NCBI GenBank assembly: GCA_963545485.1
Contig: CAUUJG010000015.1
Coordinates: 1 to 31,926 of the forward strand
Direction of reading: 5' to 3'
Source: CAUTUX01 sp963545485
GTDB taxonomy: Bacteria > Bacillota > Clostridia > Christensenellales > CAG-917
Length of the DNA: 31,926 bases
The translations under genes and the position numbers were made by a program. Below the pieces are notes generated by a model that saw only the letters and a program-made list of their open reading frames with translations, had not been told where the DNA came from and made no database searches. Positions within the stretch are counted from its first letter, which is position 1, and every line of letters begins with the position of its first letter. Of this stretch, positions 1-8,929 are shown one piece after another.

Positions 1-36
1 GTTCCATACCTGTTCTAAATTACACTACTCTCAAAC
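1..36 (-). CRISPR. Leader-proximal CRISPR repeat, type II-A (array runs off window)
   Basis: Read on the minus strand, these 36 bases begin GTTTGAGAGTAGTGTAATTT and end GGTATGGAAC. The first part is the form typical of type II-A repeats of Clostridia (GTTTGAGAGTAGTGTAATTT family). It lies directly downstream of csn2, the standard place for a type II-A array, and is exactly 36 bases to the window edge. Only one copy is visible, so periodicity and spacers cannot be shown. The array should continue beyond position 1, with this copy being the first repeat next to the leader. Confidence 0.85.
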
Positions 37-83
37 CTCAATTTGCGAGAAAACATCACTACATATGTTTGTAATCTAAAACA
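37..83 (-). promoter_or_regulatory. CRISPR leader, short
   Basis: Only 47 bases separate the csn2 stop from the repeat. On the minus strand the leader ends GCAAATTGAG and is followed at once by the repeat start GTTTGAG. A conserved leader-end motif of this general shape (ATTTGAG or TACGAG) guides type II-A spacer integration at the leader-repeat junction, and AATTGAG fits that pattern. I could not find a clear promoter inside the 47 bases. The array promoter may overlap the 3' end of csn2, or transcription may come from the cas operon. Confidence 0.6.
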
Positions 84-764
84 TTATCTGAGAATACACA
101 TGTCGTAATCGATTATATATTCATTTTTTTCAATGTTCAACTGCCTATTTTGAGTGCCGGCAACCACTGTTATTATAATATCATGATATTTTAAATTTCT
201 TAACAAATTATCATATTCAATAATATCTATGTAATCACTGCAAGAGACAAGAAATAAAAAATTAAAACCAAACAGTTGTTCTAAGTTAACTGCATAATCT
301 AACACGCGGATAGCGAAGGTACCTTCAGATTCCTTTATCCTTATATTACAAGGTTTTAATATTGTCTCGAAATTTACTTCTTCATTTAATTCAATGTCAT
401 AATTCATTCCAAAACATATATTTTTTATTATCTCTTTTTCTTCCATTTGCAGTCTTAATAATTTTTCTTCTGCATCAGTATTCCTAATATTTGACAAGAC
501 TTCTGTATACACTTTTTTCTGAATATCCTTATTTATGCTATATATATTTCTAAATGGAGGATAAATTACATTTGCTTGTTTGCTTAATAATATTTTATCA
601 CTTTGATCATTTATTAAGAATATGTCTTCATTTTCACCAAGTTTTGAAGATATTAAACTCTGTGAAAACCTATCAAATACTACTGGATTTTCTATAGATA
701 TCCAATTTAATTCATCAGGAGATAAATTAAATTGGATATCTTCGCTCTCCCAAACTAATTTCAC
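84..764 (-). CDS. csn2: Type II-A CRISPR adaptation protein Csn2
   Basis: This 226-residue protein is last in the order cas9-cas1-cas2-csn2 and next to the array, which identifies it as Csn2, the marker of subtype II-A. Csn2 forms a calcium-dependent tetrameric ring that slides on DNA ends and is needed for spacer acquisition together with Cas1, Cas2 and Cas9. The length is in the usual range for the short Csn2 form (about 220 residues). It starts MKLVWESEDIQFNL from a GTG codon at 764, and its GTGA overlap with the cas2 stop suggests translational coupling. The C-terminal half has the hydrophobic strands expected of the head domain (for example FNFLFLVSCSDYIDI). The sequence family is poorly conserved, so context carries much of the call. 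Confidence 0.9.
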   Translation of the reverse strand: MKLVWESEDIQFNLSPDELNWISIENPVVFDRFSQSLISSKLGENEDIFLINDQSDKILLSKQANVIYPPFRNIYSINKDIQKKVYTEVLSNIRNTDAEEKLLRLQMEEKEIIKNICFGMNYDIELNEEVNFETILKPCNIRIKESEGTFAIRVLDYAVNLEQLFGFNFLFLVSCSDYIDIIEYDNLLRNLKYHDIIITVVAGTQNRQLNIEKNEYIIDYDMCILR

Positions 765-1081
765 AATTCCACCAACCTCTCATCACTGTTTAAAATTGTC
801 GTAGTATGTTCACCACAAATACATTCCATTTTTGAATATTGTTTCTCTGTAATTGTCAGCACCTCTATCAATCCTTTCTCTGGCTTTTCCTTTTTTATAG
901 CAGTGATAATACTATTGACAACTGTCGCATTTAAAGCGAGCTTAGCATATACACTCTCCTGCATCATCAAAAATCCATTTTTAAGCAATGTCTTTCTAAA
1001 CCTAGCATATCTTTTTCTATCTTCAAAAGTCTCTGTTGGTAAGTCGAAAAAAACTAATACTCGCATATATCTATATGTCAT
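761..1081 (-). CDS. cas2: CRISPR-associated endoribonuclease/structural protein Cas2
   Basis: A 106-residue protein with the Cas2 ferredoxin-like fold signature near the N-terminus: MRVLVFFDLPTET, in which the Asp of FFDLP is the conserved metal-site residue. In type II systems Cas2 acts mainly as the central dimer of the Cas1-Cas2 integrase. The gene overlaps the end of cas1 by 11 bases and its stop overlaps the csn2 GTG start, so it is coupled on both sides. The ATG at 1081 gives MTYRYMRVLV. The ATG five codons later at 1066 is an alternative, and neither has a strong Shine-Dalgarno, which fits re-initiation after cas1. Confidence 0.95.
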   Translation of the reverse strand: MTYRYMRVLVFFDLPTETFEDRKRYARFRKTLLKNGFLMMQESVYAKLALNATVVNSIITAIKKEKPEKGLIEVLTITEKQYSKMECICGEHTTTILNSDERLVEL

Positions 1082-1949
1082 AGTTGTAAAACTTTATTAA
1101 AGAAACATCATTCTCATTTATGGCATCTAATAAACTGCGACAGTATATTTTAATAGCATTTAATACCGTGTTCATTTGTCCACCAATACGAACATATCCA
1201 TTTAAAAAATTTAATACAATCATCTTCTCTGCATGTTCAAATTTATCAAATGCATTCTGTACAATTACTTTATCAACCAATACTCTAAATGGTTCCATGA
1301 AATCACTCGCTAAATTATATTTGTTGTACATATTGCTGTGAAAAATCCCAATCTGAGTTAAATACCCACTAGCAATAATTTCTCTTGAAAATATTGATAA
1401 AAGAATCCCATATCCATAATTTAGAGCCACATTAATTACGCAATCCTTACTTCTATTAAACTCCTGTCCAAAAAGTGAATTGAAATATACCTTTGCTGCA
1501 TGGCCTTCTCTATTGCTCTCATCATAATATTGCATTTCTAAAATATAATTGTTCAACATTTCTGCAGACTCACCCTTATCTAAAAATTCCAAGTGCTTAG
1601 CTTGTTGCCTTATCTTTTCTATAACAATTTCTGTCCATACACTTTTTTTTGCACATTCACTCCATTGTAGCTGTTGTTTTATTTTTAAACTATTATCATG
1701 ACATCCATATGTTGCTACAGTTTCTGTTTCAGGATTATGTTTTTCATCACAAAATATAATTTTTATATTTCTCTTTGTCATTTCAGAGATTAATGCTGTC
1801 GTTATCGATGCTCTCGTGGTCTCAATAACCACAACAGAAATCTCATCTAAAAAAACTTTTTTGACTGAATCTAGCTTCCTTACTACCATATAACCTAAAT
1901 TTAAATCAAGCTTTGTGTTTCCAGAAATCACTACTGTTCGCCAACTCAT
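1071..1949 (-). CDS. cas1: CRISPR-associated integrase/endonuclease Cas1
   Basis: A 292-residue Cas1 of the type II form, the metal-dependent integrase that inserts new spacers at the leader-proximal repeat. It starts MSWRTVVISGNTKLDL, typical of II-A Cas1. The three acidic/His metal ligands of the family can be placed at Glu148 (in NREGHAAKVYF), His204 (in IGIFHSNMYNKYN) and Glu219 (in SDFMEPFR), so the enzyme should be active. The ATG overlaps the cas9 stop as ATGA, and the 3' end overlaps cas2 by 11 bases. The length is normal for the family. Confidence 0.97.
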   Translation of the reverse strand: MSWRTVVISGNTKLDLNLGYMVVRKLDSVKKVFLDEISVVVIETTRASITTALISEMTKRNIKIIFCDEKHNPETETVATYGCHDNSLKIKQQLQWSECAKKSVWTEIVIEKIRQQAKHLEFLDKGESAEMLNNYILEMQYYDESNREGHAAKVYFNSLFGQEFNRSKDCVINVALNYGYGILLSIFSREIIASGYLTQIGIFHSNMYNKYNLASDFMEPFRVLVDKVIVQNAFDKFEHAEKMIVLNFLNGYVRIGGQMNTVLNAIKIYCRSLLDAINENDVSLIKFYNYDI

Positions 1950-4900
1950 AATTTTATTCTATCTTCGAATATTCCAGTAACTGATTGATTCACTATTGCA
2001 ATCTTGTCTTCCAGTAGCTTTTTACCTACCGTATTCTTATTTAAAGTACATACACCACTTTTACCACTTCCACCAATTTTAAGTAAGTCCGCAAGATTAG
2101 TCTTACACTCAAAAAGTTTTAATATTTCGCTCAATATTTTGGCTTTATCTTCTATTCTTTCTTGTTTAAATTTTACTTCGCCCTCTTTTAATATTTTAAC
2201 TAACTTTTCGATTGCTGGTCTCTTAATATATTCCTCTTGTAACTTATTTGTTAAAAACATATATGCTGAATCTAATTTAGTATCATTTAAACAATCATAT
2301 TTTTCATTGATTGTTGCGGATTTATTCTTAGTAAGTTTTTCAATAAACTTTTCAACTTTTCTTAATGTTTCAAATTCTTCTTTATCTTTTATCTTCAATT
2401 GTTTGGATGGATTTAAAAACAATTTTAAATCATTTTCTCCTCTAATTCTCATCGGAAAATTATCAACCATAATCAACGAATTCTTTTTAATAGTGCAAAT
2501 TTTCTTTATATCTTTTAGATCTCTAACCTCCTCCAAATATTTTACTATAGCATTCGGATCAGTTTTTAATAAATTTTTCACATAAATTGGTATACCTGTA
2601 ATGTATTTCCGTGCATTATCACCATACTCTACAAGTACAAAAAATGCTGTCCCCGGTGCACCATATCCGCCATACTTTTTGTTGTCCAAGTCCTTCTTAA
2701 TTCTTATCTTTGTTGTTTCTTCTTTGCTCAGCGGATTCATATCAAATAACTGCCCTTTACTGCAATATGTATATTCTGTATAAAATAAATCATCTTGATT
2801 CATTATTCTTTTGACAGTAACTATACTCCCAGTATTTTTTAACTTCTCATCCATATTGTATCCTTCCCAGACCAATTCACTATCTACATATCTTTTTACA
2901 TCCCGTTTAAATAGATTATTTAGACTATGCCCTTTCTCGGAGACTATCCTTTCAGTTCTTTTTTGTGCATACCAATTTCTTGGATTATCTGTATATTTAG
3001 CATTATATACATTACCAACAACCACATTAAGGTATGCATCTTTCCCATGATGAAAATCATTAATTCTTCTACTTTTATAACATTGAATCTCCTCATGTCT
3101 AAAATCTGAAACAAGACTTGCTTTAACATATATAACTTTACTATTTGAAATGGACTCAAAATATTTTGATACTGCTTTTGTAACTTGTCTGGTATCAACT
3201 AGTTGTCTATTTAAAAAACCTTGGAGATCTTCATTCGAAAATTCCTTCTTCGTCAACCTTGCCAATTTTTCTTTAGTTATTGCTCCTCTTTGCTCCAATT
3301 CTTTCCAAAATCCAAACATCTTATTCTGTATATCTCTTGATATTGTTTTATCTTCTTTTGATCTATTTAATTCAGCTTTAACTAACACTTTATTATCAAG
3401 ACTATCGTCCTTCATTTTTGATTGTGGGTATATATGATCTACATCGTAGTACTCGGTGTTAGAAAGTTTTTCTAAATCAATTGGCTCTCCACTATACATG
3501 CATCTACCCTTTTGTATGAAATATAGATATATTTTTTCACTATCCAATCTTCTTGAATTTTTATTATCTATATTTTCTAATTCATCTCTAAGTTTTTTAA
3601 TGTCTTCATCGTTTCCCCATTTGTCTAATAGATCTTCAATTTTCTTCTTTCTGCTACTTGTTCTTGTCTTGTTTATTTCTCCACTTCTAGCCATTTCTAG
3701 AAAAATTTTTTCCGGTGGATTCCCCATTACTTTCAATATTTCTTTATATATAAGGGCTGCTTGCCTTACCGCTCTTTTGTTTGCAGGTGAAATTGGATAA
3801 TCTTCAAAAAATGTCTCGGAAAGATCTTTTCCTGCTCCTTTATTTACTTTTTCAATCTGTTCTGAAAATGTATAACTATCACTTAGTAATTCTTGAAGAT
3901 TGAAATTATTCTCTCTTAGAGCCGTTATTATTGTAGTCTCACTGTCTCCACCCTTCTTACAACCTGTAACTCCATTTAAAAATTCTCTAGACAGTGTTCC
4001 CCAATCTTTATAATTAAATTTGGTAATATTATTTTTAAGTTTTTCATACTGTTCTGATGTCAATTTGTTTTTATATTTATATCCTACTACTGCCTTTAAT
4101 CTTTTTTTATCTGCACCGAATATTGTAATATCAGTAACAATCTCCTCAATTATGTTCCTTATTGATTCTTTCTTTATATCATCTCCAAACACCTGCTTTT
4201 TGAAATCCAAATATGTTGAAAGTGTAGGGAACATGACAATATGACCATCTCCACTATCAATTCCATGTATGTCTGTTTGATTAAGATCTTTATCTTTTAA
4301 TTGGAAATAACTATATATATCTTTAAATGTTACCCTTGTTTTATTCATAAAAATTTCTTCAAACAAGGTTTTCTTTTCTTCCACAGATATTCGTTCACGA
4401 CTATCATACAATCTGATATTGTTTATCAAATTCAATACCATAAATTCTTGATATAGCAATGAATGTTTAGGAATTACATCTTTACCATATAAGTATGTAC
4501 ACTTATTTATCATTCGTTTAATGAACTCTTCTCCAGTTTTGGTATAGTCTACTTTTTCTTCTATATTCCATGGATAAATCCTTCCTTCTTCTTTACGAAT
4601 CACCCATGCGAATTCTTTTTGCTTTTTTGAATATCCTCCTAGTGGTCCAACATAGTATGGAATTCTATATTCAAATATGCTAATTATTTTATCTTTTACA
4701 GAAATTCCTTTTTCATCACGTTCTGATAAAAATGGCAAATATTGTTTTGCATTTTCTAGTATTACCCTTAGCTCAACTTCATTAATTTGTCTTGGTACTC
4801 CTCCCATCTTTGTCGTTCTTTGCATCGGAAGCAACTCACTTGTTTCTTCCATCAAACTTTTTATTTTTGCTTCATCTACTTCATCAATTAATTCCGTATC

Positions 4901-6139
4901 TTCTAAAATTCCTTTTAGTTTTTTCTTTATTTCTTTATCAATGTCTTCTGCCTTTACTGTCTTTCTCAAAGCTGTCTTAGTTCCGCAAGTATTCAAATTT
5001 CCAACATAATTTGAATAATTAATTTTTTCTTCAGTACTATTAAAGAACTTATTACATTCTTTTACCCCGAGATATTTCTTAAACAACTGTTTGATTATCC
5101 TTACTGTATCATGATGTTCGTTGTATTCTTTAATTTTTGCATCTGAAATATACTGCTCCCCACGCAAAATGTATATCGCTTGTATTTCATTTAATACATC
5201 AAGCTCTTCGGGATAATATGTTTGAATCGCATCTTTTACTGTTTCATCATATTCTGAATTAAATGATATTTTTGGATTGTTAATATTTCCCTTAACTTCT
5301 TCATTATCTTTATTAAAAATTTTCGAAAAATCTCCTTTAAGACCAACCATTAATTTGCATAATTCTGATACTATTACTGTATCTCTTTTGTTTTTACACT
5401 CTGCAAAACATTCTTTTAACTTTTCTGATTTTTCCGTGGCACTTTTAGAAGATTTTAAAATTGTTTTCAATAGATCTTCAATGTTTGCATCTTCAATTAA
5501 ATATATTTCAGGAATCTCGTCTTCCAATACACTACTTCCTTCATTTATATTCTCAACCTCAAAATTCAATTTTATTTTTTTGAGAATATTTCTAATTTTA
5601 TCGCTAATAGATTCATTTATATTTTCCGTTGAAATTTCTCCATCGAATAAGAAATGTCCTCTATGCTTTATTAAATTATGTATAGCTAAATACACTAAGC
5701 GGACATCATATGGAGGTTTCTTATTTTCAATCAACTCTTTCCTTAAATGGAAAATAGTTGGATATTCTTTGTAATAATCAATATCAGTATAATCCTTCTC
5801 TGCAAATAGCGGATACTTAATATTAGAAATCCGTTCATCCTTATCTTCTAAATGAAGCCTGCTGTTATTCAATTTGATGAAAAAAGTAGGATCTTTTTTG
5901 GAGATTTCTTCAGCAAACAACTCCTGCAACCAATCAATACGTATTTTACGCCTTTCAAGTCGTCTTCTTGCACTTCTAGCAACTCTCCTATCCGCCGCCG
6001 TTTGTGCACTATCAAATAACCTTATACCCCATAACGACTTCCCTCTAAACTTGCAAAGATTGTATTTTGGATCTACCACAGCCCATCCAACTGAATTCGT
6101 ACCAATATCTAAACCTAAAAAATATCTCGTATTTTCCAT
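1946..6139 (-). CDS. cas9: RNA-guided endonuclease Cas9 (type II-A)
   Basis: A 1397-residue Cas9, the crRNA:tracrRNA-guided double-strand nuclease. Residues are numbered from the ATG at 6139, chosen because AGGAG lies 7 bases upstream; a TTG five codons earlier would put the start upstream of that site. RuvC-I is YFLGLDIGTNSVGWAV with Asp11. An Arg-rich bridge helix follows (RRVARSARRRLERRK, about 51-65). RuvC-II has Glu815 (IFLEMAR). HNH is YYDVDHIYPQSK with His902, plus Asn925 in AELNRSK. RuvC-III has His1031 and Asp1034 (FHHGKDAY). The C-terminal PAM-interacting part ends in NQSVTGIFEDRIKL, a common Cas9 ending. All catalytic residues are present. The sequence resembles the Filifactor/Catonella branch of II-A from memory. 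It is the first gene of its operon and has its own promoter. Confidence 0.98.
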   Translation of the reverse strand: MENTRYFLGLDIGTNSVGWAVVDPKYNLCKFRGKSLWGIRLFDSAQTAADRRVARSARRRLERRKIRIDWLQELFAEEISKKDPTFFIKLNNSRLHLEDKDERISNIKYPLFAEKDYTDIDYYKEYPTIFHLRKELIENKKPPYDVRLVYLAIHNLIKHRGHFLFDGEISTENINESISDKIRNILKKIKLNFEVENINEGSSVLEDEIPEIYLIEDANIEDLLKTILKSSKSATEKSEKLKECFAECKNKRDTVIVSELCKLMVGLKGDFSKIFNKDNEEVKGNINNPKISFNSEYDETVKDAIQTYYPEELDVLNEIQAIYILRGEQYISDAKIKEYNEHHDTVRIIKQLFKKYLGVKECNKFFNSTEEKINYSNYVGNLNTCGTKTALRKTVKAEDIDKEIKKKLKGILEDTELIDEVDEAKIKSLMEETSELLPMQRTTKMGGVPRQINEVELRVILENAKQYLPFLSERDEKGISVKDKIISIFEYRIPYYVGPLGGYSKKQKEFAWVIRKEEGRIYPWNIEEKVDYTKTGEEFIKRMINKCTYLYGKDVIPKHSLLYQEFMVLNLINNIRLYDSRERISVEEKKTLFEEIFMNKTRVTFKDIYSYFQLKDKDLNQTDIHGIDSGDGHIVMFPTLSTYLDFKKQVFGDDIKKESIRNIIEEIVTDITIFGADKKRLKAVVGYKYKNKLTSEQYEKLKNNITKFNYKDWGTLSREFLNGVTGCKKGGDSETTIITALRENNFNLQELLSDSYTFSEQIEKVNKGAGKDLSETFFEDYPISPANKRAVRQAALIYKEILKVMGNPPEKIFLEMARSGEINKTRTSSRKKKIEDLLDKWGNDEDIKKLRDELENIDNKNSRRLDSEKIYLYFIQKGRCMYSGEPIDLEKLSNTEYYDVDHIYPQSKMKDDSLDNKVLVKAELNRSKEDKTISRDIQNKMFGFWKELEQRGAITKEKLARLTKKEFSNEDLQGFLNRQLVDTRQVTKAVSKYFESISNSKVIYVKASLVSDFRHEEIQCYKSRRINDFHHGKDAYLNVVVGNVYNAKYTDNPRNWYAQKRTERIVSEKGHSLNNLFKRDVKRYVDSELVWEGYNMDEKLKNTGSIVTVKRIMNQDDLFYTEYTYCSKGQLFDMNPLSKEETTKIRIKKDLDNKKYGGYGAPGTAFFVLVEYGDNARKYITGIPIYVKNLLKTDPNAIVKYLEEVRDLKDIKKICTIKKNSLIMVDNFPMRIRGENDLKLFLNPSKQLKIKDKEEFETLRKVEKFIEKLTKNKSATINEKYDCLNDTKLDSAYMFLTNKLQEEYIKRPAIEKLVKILKEGEVKFKQERIEDKAKILSEILKLFECKTNLADLLKIGGSGKSGVCTLNKNTVGKKLLEDKIAIVNQSVTGIFEDRIKL

Positions 6140-6168
6140 TTGAATCTCCTTCAAAAAATAACATTGTT

Positions 6169-6196
6169 AGTATACATCACTGAACTTATTTGTAAA
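6169..6196 (-). promoter_or_regulatory. Promoter of the cas operon
   Basis: On the minus strand TTTACA (6191-6196) and TATACT (6169-6174) are separated by 16 bases, close to the housekeeping sigma-factor consensus. The predicted start of transcription is about 20-25 bases before the cas9 ATG at 6139, with AGGAG in between. It lies in the 81-base gap after tatD, so the cas genes can be expressed independently of the metG-tatD run. No terminator hairpin is visible after tatD, so read-through from upstream is also possible. Confidence 0.6.
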
Positions 6197-6220
6197 GGCA
6201 TATTTTTGGGACAGTTAATT

Positions 6221-7003
6221 TTAAGATATTTTTACATTAAAAAATAACCTTTTTGCATTCTCTGTAGTGATTGCTATTAGTTCTTCTCTAGCTATATTTA
6301 GTATTTCCGACGCCCTATCAACAACATAATTAATATACTCTGGATAATTCGTTTTACCCCTAAACGGTACTGGGGCTAAATATGGAGCATCCGTCTCAAA
6401 AACGATACGGTTTAATCCTACAGCTTTTATTGATTCCACTGCTTTTTGTGCATTTTTAAAGGTTAAAACTCCGCCAAATGCAAAGTATGGATCCAATTCT
6501 TTTATTTCTTCAGCAAATTCTGGAGTACCTGAATAACAATGATATAAGAGTCCATTATTTATTAAATGTTTATGCTTAAAAAGGATTTCTTTACTTTCTC
6601 CTAATGCTTCTCTTATATGCAAAGATACGGGCAATTTTAACTGATCGGCAAGATACAATTGCTCTACAAATACCTTACGCTGAACATCTCTTTCAGATAA
6701 ATCATAATAATAATCAAGTCCAATTTCGCCTATCGCTACTACTTTTTTATTTTTTGCCAATTCGAAAAATTTATCATACATCTCTTTTTGGGCTTCTTTC
6801 GCATAATGCGGATGTATTCCTACAGCACAATACACATCATCATATTTATTTGCTATGTCACAGCATTTTAAACTTGTTTCTAAATTTGAACCTATAGTTA
6901 TTAATTTTTCAATACCCTTTGATGAGGCTTCAGAAACTATTCTATCGCACTCGTAATACAGCCTTTCATCTTCAAGATGACAGTGCGTTTCAATTATACC
7001 CAT
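6221..7003 (-). CDS. tatD: TatD family metal-dependent hydrolase / DNase
   Basis: This is a 260-residue TatD-type hydrolase (amidohydrolase fold, two-metal site; members show 3'-5' DNase activity). The N-terminal metal motif is ETHCHLED (His7, His9). Further motifs are AIGEIGLDYYYD, PVSLHIREA, LLYHCYSG and the C-terminal ETDAPYLAPVPFRGKTN, all diagnostic for the family. The ATG at 7003 was chosen because the conserved N-terminal strand starts there. The reading frame stays open 30 codons further into metG, but those residues are out-of-frame metG sequence. The start is 1 base after the metG stop, and metG-tatD pairing is common in Firmicutes. No good Shine-Dalgarno is visible, so coupling to metG is likely. 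Confidence 0.95.
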   Translation of the reverse strand: MGIIETHCHLEDERLYYECDRIVSEASSKGIEKLITIGSNLETSLKCCDIANKYDDVYCAVGIHPHYAKEAQKEMYDKFFELAKNKKVVAIGEIGLDYYYDLSERDVQRKVFVEQLYLADQLKLPVSLHIREALGESKEILFKHKHLINNGLLYHCYSGTPEFAEEIKELDPYFAFGGVLTFKNAQKAVESIKAVGLNRIVFETDAPYLAPVPFRGKTNYPEYINYVVDRASEILNIAREELIAITTENAKRLFFNVKIS

Positions 7004-7004
7004 A

Positions 7005-8918
7005 TTAGGATATTGTACTCCCAACTGGAACATCGGTATGTGGAGATATAAGGACAATCTTGTCTTTCGTTGATACACATAGCAACATTCCACAGCTTTC
7101 TATGCCACATAGCTTTGCGGATTTTAAATTAGTAACGACACAAACTTTCTTCCCAATTAAATCTTGAGGATTATAGTGCTTTGCAATGCCCGACACTATG
7201 CATCTCGGATCTTTTTCTCCAATGTCAACACTGAATTTTAACAATTTTTCAGACTTTTGCACTTTTTCTGCTTCCAGAATCTCACCAACTTTCAATTCTA
7301 CTTTTGCAAAGTCTTCTATTGTAATTTTGTTTGTAATTATTGCATTTTCAAATGATTGGTTTTGCGTGTTTATTTTTGTTTTTATTTCTTCCGGATCAAT
7401 TCTTTCAAATATTATATTATTGTTTTGTGTAATCTTGTGTTTATTTTTCAATAGCCCAAATTTATTTAAATCTTTATAAGCTCTTACTTCAACATTGAAT
7501 ACATCAAACACTTCTTGTGATTTTATCGGCATATATGGAGAAATCAATGTTGTGCCTATTATAATTGCCTCCGTCAAATTATATAGGACTGTTTTAAGTC
7601 TCTCTTGATTACTCTTTGCCAGAACCCAAGGTGTTGTAACATCAATATATTTATTGGCTTTTCTGAATATCCCCATAATAACATCAAGTGCATCCGATAT
7701 CTTTAAGTCTGAAATATTCTTTTCAATCACTTCTCTTGATTCTACTACTGATCGAATGAAATCTTTATCTTCAGGAAACTCCTCTGATGTTTTGTATATC
7801 ACTCCATCGAAATATTTATTTATCATTGCCTGAACTCTAGAAACAAGATTCCCATAAACATTCGCTAAATCAGAATTTATTTTTTCAATTATCAAATCAT
7901 AACTGATTAAACCATCATCATCTTGTGGCATGCTTGATAAGATATAATATCTGATTTCATCAACTCCGAATATCCTCGCTAAATCATCAGCATACAAAAC
8001 ATTATTCTTTGATTTAGACATTTTATCTCCATCTTGTAACAGCCATGGATGCCCAAAAATCTGTTTTGGAAGTGGTATGTTTAATGCCATTAAAAATATT
8101 GGCCAGTATATTGAGTGGAAACGTACAATGTCTTTCCCTATCACATGAAGATCGCAAGGCCAGTATTTTTTATATGTTTCCTTACTGTGTCCATCTACCT
8201 CGTACCCTATCCCTGTTATGTAATTTACAAGTGCATCAAGCCATACATATATGACATGCTTCTTGTCAAACTCGACTGGTATTCCCCACTTAAATGAACT
8301 TCTCGAAACACATAGGTCCTGCAATCCTGGAATAATAAAATTGTTGAGCATTTCTTTTTTTCGAGAATGTGGAATTATAAAGTCAGGGTGTTCATCAAAA
8401 TATTTAATTAACTTATCCGCATATTTCTTCATATTAAAAAAATATGTTTCTTCTTTCTGTTTTTTTACATCTCTACCACAATCTGGGCATTTACCATCTT
8501 TCAGTTGTTTATCAGTCCAGAAAGACTCACACGGAGTACAATACCAATCTGTATATGATCCTTTATATATATCTCCCTGTTCATATAGTTTTGTAAAAAT
8601 TTTTTGCACCTGGTTTTTATGATTCTCATCAGTTGTTCTTATGAAATTATCATATGAAATATTCATAAGATCCCAAATTCTCTTTATTTCTCCAGCAACA
8701 TTATTGACATACTCTTGTGGCTTAATTCCTTTTTCTTTTGCCTTTTCCTCTATCTTCATACCATGCTCATCTGTTCCAGTTTGAAAGAAGACATCGTACC
8801 CTTGCATTCTCTTAAACCTAGCCAACGCATCTGTTAATACAATTTCATATGTATTCCCTATATGTGGTTTCCCAGATGTATATGCTATTGCTGTAGTTAT
8901 ATAATATTTTTTTGCCAT
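7005..8918 (-). CDS. metG: Methionine--tRNA ligase
   Basis: A 637-residue class I methionyl-tRNA synthetase, which charges initiator and elongator tRNA-Met in the cytoplasm. The HIGH-type motif is HIGN at residues 19-22 and the KMSKS loop is at 299-303. A zinc knob with two Cys pairs is present (Cys127/Cys130 and Cys144/Cys147). The C-terminal part (about 540-637, starting KITIEDFAKVELKVGEI) is the EMAPII/Arc1p-like tRNA-binding domain that also supports dimerisation. The Shine-Dalgarno AAGGGAAG sits just before the ATG at 8918, 11 bases after the XRE-cupin gene. tatD follows after 1 base. Full length and nothing unusual. Confidence 0.98.
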   Translation of the reverse strand: MAKKYYITTAIAYTSGKPHIGNTYEIVLTDALARFKRMQGYDVFFQTGTDEHGMKIEEKAKEKGIKPQEYVNNVAGEIKRIWDLMNISYDNFIRTTDENHKNQVQKIFTKLYEQGDIYKGSYTDWYCTPCESFWTDKQLKDGKCPDCGRDVKKQKEETYFFNMKKYADKLIKYFDEHPDFIIPHSRKKEMLNNFIIPGLQDLCVSRSSFKWGIPVEFDKKHVIYVWLDALVNYITGIGYEVDGHSKETYKKYWPCDLHVIGKDIVRFHSIYWPIFLMALNIPLPKQIFGHPWLLQDGDKMSKSKNNVLYADDLARIFGVDEIRYYILSSMPQDDDGLISYDLIIEKINSDLANVYGNLVSRVQAMINKYFDGVIYKTSEEFPEDKDFIRSVVESREVIEKNISDLKISDALDVIMGIFRKANKYIDVTTPWVLAKSNQERLKTVLYNLTEAIIIGTTLISPYMPIKSQEVFDVFNVEVRAYKDLNKFGLLKNKHKITQNNNIIFERIDPEEIKTKINTQNQSFENAIITNKITIEDFAKVELKVGEILEAEKVQKSEKLLKFSVDIGEKDPRCIVSGIAKHYNPQDLIGKKVCVVTNLKSAKLCGIESCGMLLCVSTKDKIVLISPHTDVPVGSTIS

Positions 8919-8929
8919 TTACTTCCCTT

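Noticed and set aside
2004..2585. 193-residue plus-strand ORF opposite cas9
   Set aside because: It is antisense to the conserved Cas9 C-terminus, of low complexity in composition (Ser/Phe/Leu-rich, as expected for an antisense shadow), and has no ribosome site.
6140..6154. TTG start for cas9 giving five extra residues
   Set aside because: The AGGAG ribosome site lies inside those five codons and is correctly spaced for the ATG at 6139, which begins the conserved N-terminus.
6155..6220. tracrRNA in the gap upstream of cas9
   Set aside because: No stretch there pairs with the repeat and there is no terminator; the gap is filled by the promoter and ribosome site of cas9.
7004..7093. Thirty-residue N-terminal extension of TatD
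   Set aside because: It is out-of-frame metG sequence; the TatD family begins at the MGIIETHCH segment.
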